A DNA stretch of 5,808 bases from Desulfarculus sp. (lineage in GTDB: Bacteria > Desulfobacterota > Desulfarculia > Desulfarculales > Desulfarculaceae): contig JAIWNN010000159.1 of assembly GCA_020216805.1 (NCBI GenBank), positions 1 through 5,808 on the forward strand, in the 5' to 3' direction. The position numbers were made by a program, and so were the translations under genes. Positions 1 through 4,480 of the stretch are shown here, piece after piece. The number at the start of each line of letters is the position of its first letter. Positions within the stretch are counted from its first letter, which is position 1. The notes beneath the pieces are model-generated. The model did not search any database, was not told where the DNA came from, and saw only the letters and a list, made by a program, of their open reading frames with translations.

Positions 1-45
1 GGCCGGCTTGGGCGCGGCCGGGGCGGCGGCCGGCTTGGGCGCGGC
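1..45 (-). repeat. In-frame 27-base repeat coding the acsD Ala/Pro/Lys tail
   Basis: GGCCGGCTTGGGCGCGGC occurs at 1-18 and again at 28-45, a period of 27 bases or nine codons. Read on the minus strand it gives repeated AAPKPA units (residues about 337-351). The array runs off the left edge, so the copy number is unknown. Such tails are usually flexible linkers. It may end the protein or lead to a further domain. Confidence 0.75.
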
Positions 46-1053
46 GGCGCCGGCCACCGGGGCGGCCTTGGGACGGTCGACCTTGACCTTCTCCTTGGCC
101 GGAACGCGGGCGGCCAGGAGCTTGTCCATGAAGCCCTTGACCAAAGTCACGGTCTTGGGATGACGCAGGATGATGATGTCGCCGCCGGCCATCAGGAAGG
201 AGATGGCGGCGCAGGTCTCCATCAGCACGCCGCGCATGGAGCTGTCGCCCAGCTCGGGGGCCTCGGCGTCGCTGAGCTTGGCCTCCTTGGACTTCCAGAC
301 CTCGTTGCCCACGTTGTTGATCATGGGCAGCACCAGCTTGTCGTCCTCCTGGACCAGCGCGGCCATGCGGATGCGCTCCATGACCGAGTAGGAGTACTCC
401 ATGCCGTAGCCCAGGCCGCCGGTGGTGGGGTCGATGACGATCTTGTCCAGGGGCACGCCCAGGTTGCCCAGCAGGATGTTGAGCTGCTTGGCCAGGTTGA
501 CGTCGATGGGCGAGGAAGCGATGATGGAGTGCTTGTAGGCCAGGGCGGCGGCGCCGATGGCCTTGTGGTTGGATTCCTCCACCGGGCCCAGCAAGAGGCT
601 CTTGCCCTGGTGGTCCTCGGCGATTTTCTTCAGCACCTCGGCGTCCTTGTTGCCATTGGCCGAACCCCAGACGATCAGGGGCACGTCGATGGCGGCCAGC
701 ACCTTGCCGACCGTGGCCGAGGCGGACTCGGGCGAGGCGTCCTCGCCGTTGGGGTCGGTGGACTTGAGCTGGAGCACGATGGCCTCGGCTCCGTACTGGT
801 CCACGCACTTCTTGGCCCAGGCGGCCGGATCGCCCAGGACGTCGGCGAACGGCTCGCTGCAGGCCGCCGGCCAGTCGTCGGGCTTGATGTCCCACACCTC
901 CATGGCCAGCACCGGCTTGCGGGGCATGGCGCCTTCGAAAGTGTGGAAGGGGTAGGCCGTCTCGCCGCCCACGGTCAGCGCCTTGGGGCCCTGGCCGAGG
1001 GTCACCTCCATGATCTTGCCGGAGTAGGAGACTTTAGGAATTTCGAAGGCCAC
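1..1053 (-). CDS. acsD: CODH/ACS corrinoid iron-sulfur protein small (delta) subunit, 3' end missing
   Basis: This is the small subunit of the corrinoid iron-sulfur protein, the cytoplasmic methyl carrier that takes the methyl group from methyltetrahydrofolate and passes it to acetyl-CoA synthase. The 351 codons visible read as a TIM-barrel protein that aligns by eye along its length with the Moorella small subunit (about 323 residues). Landmarks are PFHTFEG (35-41), MEVWDIKPDDWP (51-62), SPIDVNLAKQLNILL (181-195), IDPTTGGLGYGMEYSYS (207-223), MERIRMAAL (225-233) and RHP (297-299). The start is GTG, with GGAGGG seven bases upstream. From about residue 318 the chain leaves the family's usual length and becomes an Ala/Pro/Lys-rich tail that is still open at the window edge, so the C-terminus is unknown. 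It lies downstream of cooC in the same direction, separated by 415 bases with a likely promoter of its own. The family is secure; only the length and tail are open. Confidence 0.94.
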   Translation of the reverse strand, partial: MAFEIPKVSYSGKIMEVTLGQGPKALTVGGETAYPFHTFEGAMPRKPVLAMEVWDIKPDDWPAACSEPFADVLGDPAAWAKKCVDQYGAEAIVLQLKSTDPNGEDASPESASATVGKVLAAIDVPLIVWGSANGNKDAEVLKKIAEDHQGKSLLLGPVEESNHKAIGAAALAYKHSIIASSPIDVNLAKQLNILLGNLGVPLDKIVIDPTTGGLGYGMEYSYSVMERIRMAALVQEDDKLVLPMINNVGNEVWKSKEAKLSDAEAPELGDSSMRGVLMETCAAISFLMAGGDIIILRHPKTVTLVKGFMDKLLAARVPAKEKVKVDRPKAAPVAGAAAPKPAAAPAAPKPA

Positions 1054-1060
1054 CGCAACT

Positions 1061-1066
1061 CCCTCC
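1061..1066 (-). promoter_or_regulatory. Ribosome binding site of acsD
   Basis: GGAGGG on the minus strand, seven bases before the GTG at 1053. It fixes the non-ATG start: there is no ATG upstream in frame, and the next ATG downstream is codon 15, well inside the conserved part. Confidence 0.8.
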
Positions 1067-1104
1067 GCTGCTAAAGTGGTGTAGTTGGCTAAAAATTACG
1101 CACC

Positions 1105-1157
1105 TGACGGCTCCCCGACCCACCGCGCCCACTCAAACGCGGATGGGTTAGCCGTCA
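1105..1157 (-). promoter_or_regulatory. Long interrupted hairpin in the acsD leader
   Basis: Three nested pairings stack on each other: TGACGGCT (1105-1112) with AGCCGTCA (1150-1157), ACCCA (1118-1122) with TGGGT (1144-1148), and CCGCG (1123-1127) with CGCGG (1138-1142). That makes 18 base pairs, broken by a 5/1 internal loop and a single bulged A, and closed by a ten-base loop. The foot of the stem is about 50 bases before the acsD start. On the minus strand a run of five T starts about ten bases after the stem, too far for a standard terminator but compatible with attenuation. I do not recognise a known riboswitch class; conserved cobalamin-riboswitch sequences are absent. Confidence 0.55.
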
Positions 1158-1362
1158 AGGCCCTGTATCTCCTGGTTTTTCTTCGCGCCAGCCCGGGACG
1201 CCCCGGTCCGGCCCCAGCCTGATTTGCATCCCCTTTCGCCCCGGATGGCTCCACCCTGGACCCATGGGGAGGGACCCCGCACGTCGCGCTTTGTGCGCGG
1301 CGGTACATGTCAGGCCGAAAAAAATCGCGTTGTTCCTCAAATATCCAGGAAAAGGCGGGTTC

Positions 1363-1391
1363 ACGCTAGTACATTCCCAAAGACCTGTCAA
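1363..1391 (-). promoter_or_regulatory. Probable sigma-70 type promoter for acsD
   Basis: On the minus strand, TTGACA (1391-1386) is a perfect -35 box. After exactly 17 bases comes TAGCGT (1368-1363), which keeps the T, A and final T of a -10 box but is otherwise weak. The expected start is near 1356. The probable cooC promoter has the same layout: perfect -35, 17-base spacer, poor -10. That pattern often goes with dependence on an activator. Confidence 0.5.
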
Positions 1392-1468
1392 GGAAAAAGC
1401 TTTGGTTGCACAATCCGGCCTTATCCTGTGTTTTTACTATTCAATCTCCCACCCATCCCTTCGCCGTC

Positions 1469-2227
1469 TCAGGCCTTGTGGCCGGCCAAAAGACGGGCGA
1501 AGATGGCGAAGGCGGCCTTGACCACCGGGTTGTCGGCCGGCAGTTGACTGGTGGGTTTGCCCTGCTGGTCGAAGGCGGCCAGCTCGGGGTCGTCGGGGAT
1601 CCAGCCGACCAGGTCCAGGCCCAGCTTGGCGATGGTCTCCAGCTGCTCGGGGGTGGGATCCTGGCGGACCATGGTCAGGATGAGATGATTCTCGCCCTTC
1701 AAGATGCCCATGTCCTTGGCCAGGTCGCGGGCGCGCTGGGCGGCGGTGAGCGAGCGCAGGCTGGGGTCGCTGATGACCAGGAAGAGGTCGGCGCGCTGGG
1801 TGGTGACCCGGCTGATGTGCTCCAGGCCGGCCTCGTTGTCCACCACCAGGTAGCGGTAGTTCTCGGCCAGCTTGTCCATGCACTCGGTGAGCAGGTGATT
1901 GGCGGCGCAATAGCAGCCCGCCCCCTCGGGATGGCCCATGGCGATGAGGTCGAAGCCCTGGCTCTCCAGCAGGCACTGGTTGACCTTCATTTCGATGAAC
2001 AGATTCTTGGTCATGCCCTGGGCCTGGCCCTTCTTCATGTTCTCGCGGGCCTCGCCCAGGGTCTCGGAGAGCTCCAACCCCAAGACTTCATTGAGGTTAC
2101 TGTTGGCGTCGGCGTCCACGGCCAGCACTGGGGTCAGGCCGTTCTCCACCAGATAGCGGACCAACAGGCCGGCCACGGTGGTCTTGCCCACCCCTCCCTT
2201 GCCGGCGACGGCGATGGTGAAGGCCAA
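1469..2227 (-). CDS. cooC: CO dehydrogenase/acetyl-CoA synthase maturation ATPase (CooC/AcsF family)
   Basis: This is a 252-residue cytoplasmic P-loop ATPase of the SIMIBI/MinD class that loads nickel into the active sites of CO dehydrogenase or acetyl-CoA synthase. It opens with the deviant Walker A GKGGVGKTT (9-17), including the signature lysine K10. DADAN (38-42) follows as switch I, then GAGCYC (102-107), where C105 and C107 form the CxC metal-binding pair known from CooC. LVVDNEAGLEH (127-137) is the Walker B/switch II segment. Length is normal for the family. The start is TTG: AAGGAG sits six bases upstream, and an in-frame stop (2233-2231) precedes it, leaving no other start. It is the promoter-proximal gene of the minus-strand CODH/ACS genes, ahead of acsD. 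CooC and AcsF are close relatives, and the sequence alone does not tell me whether the client is CODH, ACS or both. Confidence 0.93.
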   Translation of the reverse strand: MAFTIAVAGKGGVGKTTVAGLLVRYLVENGLTPVLAVDADANSNLNEVLGLELSETLGEARENMKKGQAQGMTKNLFIEMKVNQCLLESQGFDLIAMGHPEGAGCYCAANHLLTECMDKLAENYRYLVVDNEAGLEHISRVTTQRADLFLVISDPSLRSLTAAQRARDLAKDMGILKGENHLILTMVRQDPTPEQLETIAKLGLDLVGWIPDDPELAAFDQQGKPTSQLPADNPVVKAAFAIFARLLAGHKA

Positions 2228-2233
2228 GAGTTA

Positions 2234-2239
2234 CTCCTT
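2234..2239 (-). promoter_or_regulatory. Ribosome binding site deciding the TTG start of cooC
   Basis: AAGGAG on the minus strand, six bases before TTG at 2227-2225. An in-frame TAA lies between this site and the start codon, so TTG is the only start that keeps the P-loop at its usual place near the N-terminus. Confidence 0.85.
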
Positions 2240-2256
2240 AAAAGTTTTAGAAATGG

Positions 2257-2299
2257 CTCCCGCGCGCCATCCGGCCGCGCCACCTTCCCCGCGCGGGAG
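2257..2299 (-). promoter_or_regulatory. Ten-base-pair GC hairpin in the cooC leader
   Basis: CTCCCGCGCG (2257-2266) and CGCGCGGGAG (2290-2299) are perfect inverted repeats around a 23-base loop, itself GC-rich. The structure lies in the cooC 5' leader and ends about 17 bases before the ribosome binding site. No T run follows it directly, so it is not a plain terminator. It could affect mRNA stability or ribosome access. Confidence 0.5.
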
Positions 2300-2353
2300 G
2301 CAAAAGAGGCCAATTGCGCGAAGGCAAAGGTTTTTTAGTAGTTGATACTAGGT

Positions 2354-2382
2354 AAGGTAGAGGATTTACCGGGGGCTGTCAA
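2354..2382 (-). promoter_or_regulatory. Probable promoter for cooC
   Basis: On the minus strand, TTGACA (2382-2377) is a perfect -35 box followed after 17 bases by TACCTT (2359-2354), a poor -10. The expected start is near 2347, giving a leader of roughly 120 bases. The TGTGACCG half-site cluster begins eight bases upstream of this -35 box, a fitting position for an activator. Confidence 0.5.
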
Positions 2383-2389
2383 GCTTCGT

Positions 2390-2429
2390 CGGTTACAAGT
2401 GTGACCGCCATTGTGACCGACTGTCACAA
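2390..2429. promoter_or_regulatory. Cluster of four TGTGACCG-like half-sites between the cooC and dnaA promoters
   Basis: Two exact copies of TGTGACCG lie at 2400-2407 and 2412-2419, twelve bases apart. An inverted copy with one change, CGGTTACA, is at 2390-2397, and an inverted TTGTGACAG is at 2429-2421. They form two back-to-back dyads: CGGTTACA-AG-TGTGACCG, and the 19-base TTGTGACCGACTGTCACAA, whose nine-base arms differ at one position. The block fills the space between the -35 box of cooC and that of dnaA. It looks like an operator for one regulator acting on both directions. The TGTGA/TCACA halves recall CRP/FNR-family sites, but the gap is seven bases, not six, so I do not assign a family. 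Confidence 0.6.
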
Positions 2430-2434
2430 CCGCC

Positions 2435-2463
2435 TTGACCTGATCTGTTTCCAACTCTATGAT
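2435..2463 (+). promoter_or_regulatory. Sigma-70 type promoter for dnaA
   Basis: TTGACC (2435-2440), a 17-base spacer, then TATGAT (2458-2463): each box is one base from consensus at optimal spacing. The start is expected near 2470, giving a leader of about 100 bases. The leader is GC-rich and can fold, for example CTCGG with CCGAG near 2479-2496. This is the best promoter match in the window. Confidence 0.7.
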
Positions 2464-2568
2464 ACAGCGTGAGCCTGCCTCGGCACTCTGCCCGAGACCT
2501 CCGGCGGTGCCGGGGGGCGCCGAAGAGCTCGCGCCGCCAGCCTCTATCCTTCGCACACCTCGGAGATA

Positions 2569-3945
2569 ATGGAGGATATCGCTTTGGAAACCAATGCGTT
2601 ATGGCGTGAAGCCCGCCAGCGGCTTCGGGCGTCGCTGGGGCAGAAGGATTTTGAAACCTGGCTGGATCCGGTGCGGCTGCGGCTGGACGAGAACCGGGCT
2701 GTGCTTCAAGTGCCCAACCGTTTCTTCGCCTCGTGGATAAGGGAGCGTTATTGGCAATCGGTGAGCCAGGCCCTGAGCCAGAGCGCGGGGACGGATCTGG
2801 AGTTGGGGCTGGAGATCAGCCAGATGGAGGAGGTGGAGCGGGAGGCGGCTCCGGTGCTGCCGTTGCGGCCGGTGGCGCAGGTCAACGAGCCGCCGCTGCT
2901 CAATCCGCTTTATACCTTCGACAGCTTCGTGGTGGGCAAGTGCAACGAGCTGGCCTTCGCGGCCTGCAAGGCGGTGGCCGACCAGCCGGGGCGGCAATAC
3001 AACCCTTTGTTCATCTTCGGCGGTCCGGGGCTGGGCAAGACCCACCTGATCACGGCGGTGGGCAACGAGATTCTGAAGCGCCAGCCAGGGGCGGTGATCC
3101 ACTACGGCTCGGCCGAGGGGCTGTCCAACGAGCTGATCCAGGCCATTCGCTTCGACGGCCTGGCCCGTTTCCAGGAAAAGTACCGTCAGGTGGACTGTCT
3201 GCTGCTGGACGACATCCATTTCCTGGCCGGCCGGGAGCGGACTCAGGAGGAGTTTTTCCACACCTTTAACGCGCTGTACCAGAGCGGCAAGCAGATCGTG
3301 GTGACCAGCGACAAGATGCCCAAGGAGATACCGGGGTTGGAGAAGCGGTTGCGCACCCGGTTCGAGTGGGGCCTCTTGGTGGACCTGCAGCCGCCGGACG
3401 AGGAGACCAAGGTCGCCATCCTGCAGAAGAAGGCGGCGGAGCGGGGCCTGGACCTGGCCCATCGGGTGGCCCATTTCCTGGCCCGCCAGCCGGAGGCCAA
3501 CGTGCGGGTGCTGGAGGGTTACCTGACCCGGGTGATCGCCATCAGCAGCTTCCAGCAGGTGGAGGTGACGCTGGATCTGGTGCAGCGGGTGGTGGGCCCC
3601 CTGGTCAGCGAGCGCCAGGTGAGCATCGACGACGTGTTGAGCGCGGTGGCCCAGCAGTATGGGGTCAAGGTGGCCGATCTCAAGGGTTCGCGCAAGACCC
3701 GGGACGTGAGCCTGCCGCGTCAGGTGGCGATGTACCTGGCCCGGCGGTTGACCCGGGCCAGCTTCCCGGAGATCGGCCGCAGTTTCGGGGGCAAGGACCA
3801 TTCCACGGTGGTCAAGGGGGTCAAGCGCATCCAGGAGCTTTTGCGGGAGAACCCGGAGCTGGCCGAGCAGGTGCGGGTGGCCGAGCGGGCCCTGACCGAG
3901 CGGCGGTTCATGGTGGGTCCTCGGCCGAGCGAAAGTGGAGTATAG
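2569..3945 (+). CDS. dnaA: Chromosomal replication initiator protein DnaA
   Basis: DnaA binds DnaA boxes at the origin, forms an ATP-dependent filament, opens the duplex and brings in the helicase; it also regulates transcription. All four domains are present in 458 residues. Domain I (about 8-75) carries LWREARQRL and FETWLDP. A short linker (about 76-110) follows. Domain III begins at LNPLYTFDSFVVG (111-123), with Walker A GGPGLGKT (151-158), Walker B LLLDDIHF (211-218), sensor I VVTSDKMP (244-251), box VII KRLRTRFEWG (259-268) and sensor II NVRVLEG (311-317). Domain IV (about 350-445) holds the helix-turn-helix and the signature FGGKDHSTV (406-414). Nothing essential is missing. The start could be ATG 2569 or TTG 2584. 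It is divergent from cooC and followed by a terminator, so it is monocistronic; dnaN is not downstream, unlike the classic order. A second DnaA elsewhere in the genome cannot be excluded. Confidence 0.96.
   Translation: MEDIALETNALWREARQRLRASLGQKDFETWLDPVRLRLDENRAVLQVPNRFFASWIRERYWQSVSQALSQSAGTDLELGLEISQMEEVEREAAPVLPLRPVAQVNEPPLLNPLYTFDSFVVGKCNELAFAACKAVADQPGRQYNPLFIFGGPGLGKTHLITAVGNEILKRQPGAVIHYGSAEGLSNELIQAIRFDGLARFQEKYRQVDCLLLDDIHFLAGRERTQEEFFHTFNALYQSGKQIVVTSDKMPKEIPGLEKRLRTRFEWGLLVDLQPPDEETKVAILQKKAAERGLDLAHRVAHFLARQPEANVRVLEGYLTRVIAISSFQQVEVTLDLVQRVVGPLVSERQVSIDDVLSAVAQQYGVKVADLKGSRKTRDVSLPRQVAMYLARRLTRASFPEIGRSFGGKDHSTVVKGVKRIQELLRENPELAEQVRVAERALTERRFMVGPRPSESGV
2571..2575 (+). promoter_or_regulatory. 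GGAGG overlapping the annotated dnaA start
   Basis: The ATG at 2569 has only GGAG three bases before it, which is too close for a normal ribosome binding site. A better one, GGAGG at 2571-2575, lies eight bases before an in-frame TTG at 2584. Translation may therefore start at TTG and give a protein five residues shorter. Confidence 0.45.
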
Positions 3946-3969
3946 GGGTCCTTAGCCCTTCCGGTGGGG

Positions 3970-4011
3970 AAAAGCCAGGTGGCGGTGGAAAAAGCCGTAC
4001 CTGGCTTTTTT
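3970..4011 (+). terminator. Intrinsic terminator of dnaA
   Basis: AAAAGCCAGGT (3970-3980) pairs perfectly with ACCTGGCTTTT (3999-4009) around an 18-base loop that can itself pair GGC with GCC. The right arm runs into an unbroken run of six T. It lies 24 bases after the dnaA stop codon and shows that dnaA ends its transcript here. The left arm begins with a run of four A, so it could also act in part on the minus strand. Confidence 0.88.
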
Positions 4012-4124
4012 ATTGATCCTAAATGGTTAGCATGGTTTTCCACCAATGCCCCGGCCCCCCGTTACTACAATTAATTAAATCAAAAGACCTAAATTCAAAG
4101 CGGGCCGGCCCTTGGGGTGGAAAA
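3984..4124. repeat. Three TTTTCCACC 9-mers around an AT-rich patch: possible origin
   Basis: TTTTCCACC occurs on the minus strand at 3992-3984, on the plus strand at 4036-4044 and on the minus strand at 4124-4116. The flanks are similar too, GG(C/T) before the T run. It is one base from TTTTCCACA, a DnaA-box form used in some bacteria. An AT-rich stretch at about 4061-4100, including TTAATTAAAT, stands out in GC-rich surroundings and could be the unwinding element. The block is directly downstream of dnaA, a frequent place for oriC. Against it: only three boxes, one of them inside the terminator loop, and none matching TTATCCACA exactly. Confidence 0.35.
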
Positions 4125-4212
4125 GCCGACCCAAGGAGCGGGTGGCGGTCCGGAAATGATCAGGGAAGGTGAAGAATGGGAGCCTGGCGGCGAGCGGCCC
4201 CCCGGAGACCAA

Positions 4213-4245
4213 GGCCGGGACTAAGATCGCGGCTCTATCCCGGCC
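4213..4245. repeat. GC hairpin GGCCGGGA/TCCCGGCC
   Basis: GGCCGGGA (4213-4220) and TCCCGGCC (4238-4245) are perfect inverted repeats with a 17-base loop, in which AGA and TCT can add three more pairs. There is no T run on either side, so it is not an intrinsic terminator. Its role is unknown. Confidence 0.4.
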
Positions 4246-4378
4246 GGCGGCGCCCCCGGTCCTCATCGGCGGGCCAAGGCGTTCAAACCGTGCGCCAGTT
4301 CCTTGCCTTTTCTTTCATTTCCTGGACCGCGCTGCAAAAATCGACTTGCGCGCCCATCACCCACCCAAATATATGGAC

Positions 4379-4408
4379 TGGACATGTTTACAAATTAGCT
4401 ATTAAGAT
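4379..4408 (+). promoter_or_regulatory. Candidate promoter for the chemoreceptor gene
   Basis: TGGACA (4379-4384, one change from TTGACA), an 18-base AT-rich spacer, then TAAGAT (4403-4408). The start would be near 4415 and the leader about 65 bases. TTTACA at 4387 is an alternative -35 but has no good -10 partner. No flagellar sigma-28 pattern is visible. Confidence 0.4.
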
Positions 4409-4428
4409 TGATGAACCATCATCACACT

Positions 4429-4447
4429 CGCAAGGTCGGGCCTTGCG
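4429..4447 (+). promoter_or_regulatory. Short perfect hairpin in the chemoreceptor leader
   Basis: CGCAAGG (4429-4435) pairs with CCTTGCG (4441-4447) across a five-base TCGGG loop, inside the predicted leader and about 34 bases before the start codon. It lacks a T run. Chemoreceptor genes are sometimes under c-di-GMP riboswitches, but the conserved parts of that class are not present here. Confidence 0.4.
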
Positions 4448-4480
4448 TCAGAACTGCCCACGACCACAGGGGGCGCCGCC

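Larger units (their letters stand above)
1054..1468 (-). other. Intergenic region between cooC and acsD: long structured leader
   Basis: These 415 bases carry no convincing gene; the short open frames crossing them are rich in R, G and P and have no family resemblance. On the minus strand, in transcript order, I see a promoter (1391-1363), a weak dyad TTCCT/AGGAA (1351-1333) followed by a run of seven T (1324-1318), a GC-rich stretch with a CCGGG-GCGT-CCCGG hairpin near 1195-1208, and a long three-part hairpin (1157-1105). A five-T run (1095-1091) follows, then the acsD ribosome binding site. If the promoter is right, the leader is about 300 nucleotides, far longer than translation needs. There is no clear intrinsic terminator right after cooC, so readthrough from cooC is also possible. 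Confidence 0.5.
4012..4480. other. Gene-free region between dnaA and the chemoreceptor
   Basis: I find no supportable gene in these 469 bases. Short frames on both strands (up to about 100 codons) have compositions typical of chance GC-rich frames. The contents are the AT-rich patch near 4061-4100, a palindrome GGGCCGGCCC (4102-4111), a GC hairpin at 4213-4245, then a return to AT-rich sequence at 4365-4415 that carries the likely chemoreceptor promoter. An unrecognised small RNA in 4130-4360 is possible but has no direct support. Confidence 0.5.

Noticed and set aside
160..1074. A 304-codon plus-strand frame opposite acsD
   Set aside because: It is rich in H, G, Q and V as expected for the antisense of a conserved gene, and the minus strand gives an unmistakable AcsD.
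1096..1308. A 70-codon minus-strand frame in the acsD leader
   Set aside because: No recognisable domain, composition of chance GC-rich sequence, and it overlaps the long hairpin.
1318..1351. TTCCT/AGGAA dyad followed by seven T as a minus-strand attenuator
   Set aside because: The stem is only five weak pairs and ends well before the T run, too little to call a terminator.
1054..1360. A cobalamin riboswitch ahead of acsD
   Set aside because: The conserved core sequences of that class, such as the AGCCAGGAGACC-like B12 box, are not found.
2411..2429. A standard CRP/FNR or CooA site
   Set aside because: TGTGA and TCACA are separated by seven bases, not six, and the CooA pattern is not met. 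It is kept as an unassigned operator.
2335..2556. A 73-codon minus-strand frame between cooC and dnaA
   Set aside because: It covers the dnaA promoter, the half-site cluster and the cooC promoter, and resembles no protein I know.
2732..2740. TTATCCACG on the minus strand inside dnaA, one base from a DnaA box
   Set aside because: It is a single copy within conserved coding sequence with no neighbours, so chance is the simplest explanation.
2599..3801. A 400-codon open frame on the minus strand across dnaA
   Set aside because: It mirrors dnaA codons in GC-rich DNA, is full of H, Q, L and R, and shows no family. dnaA on the other strand has every expected motif.
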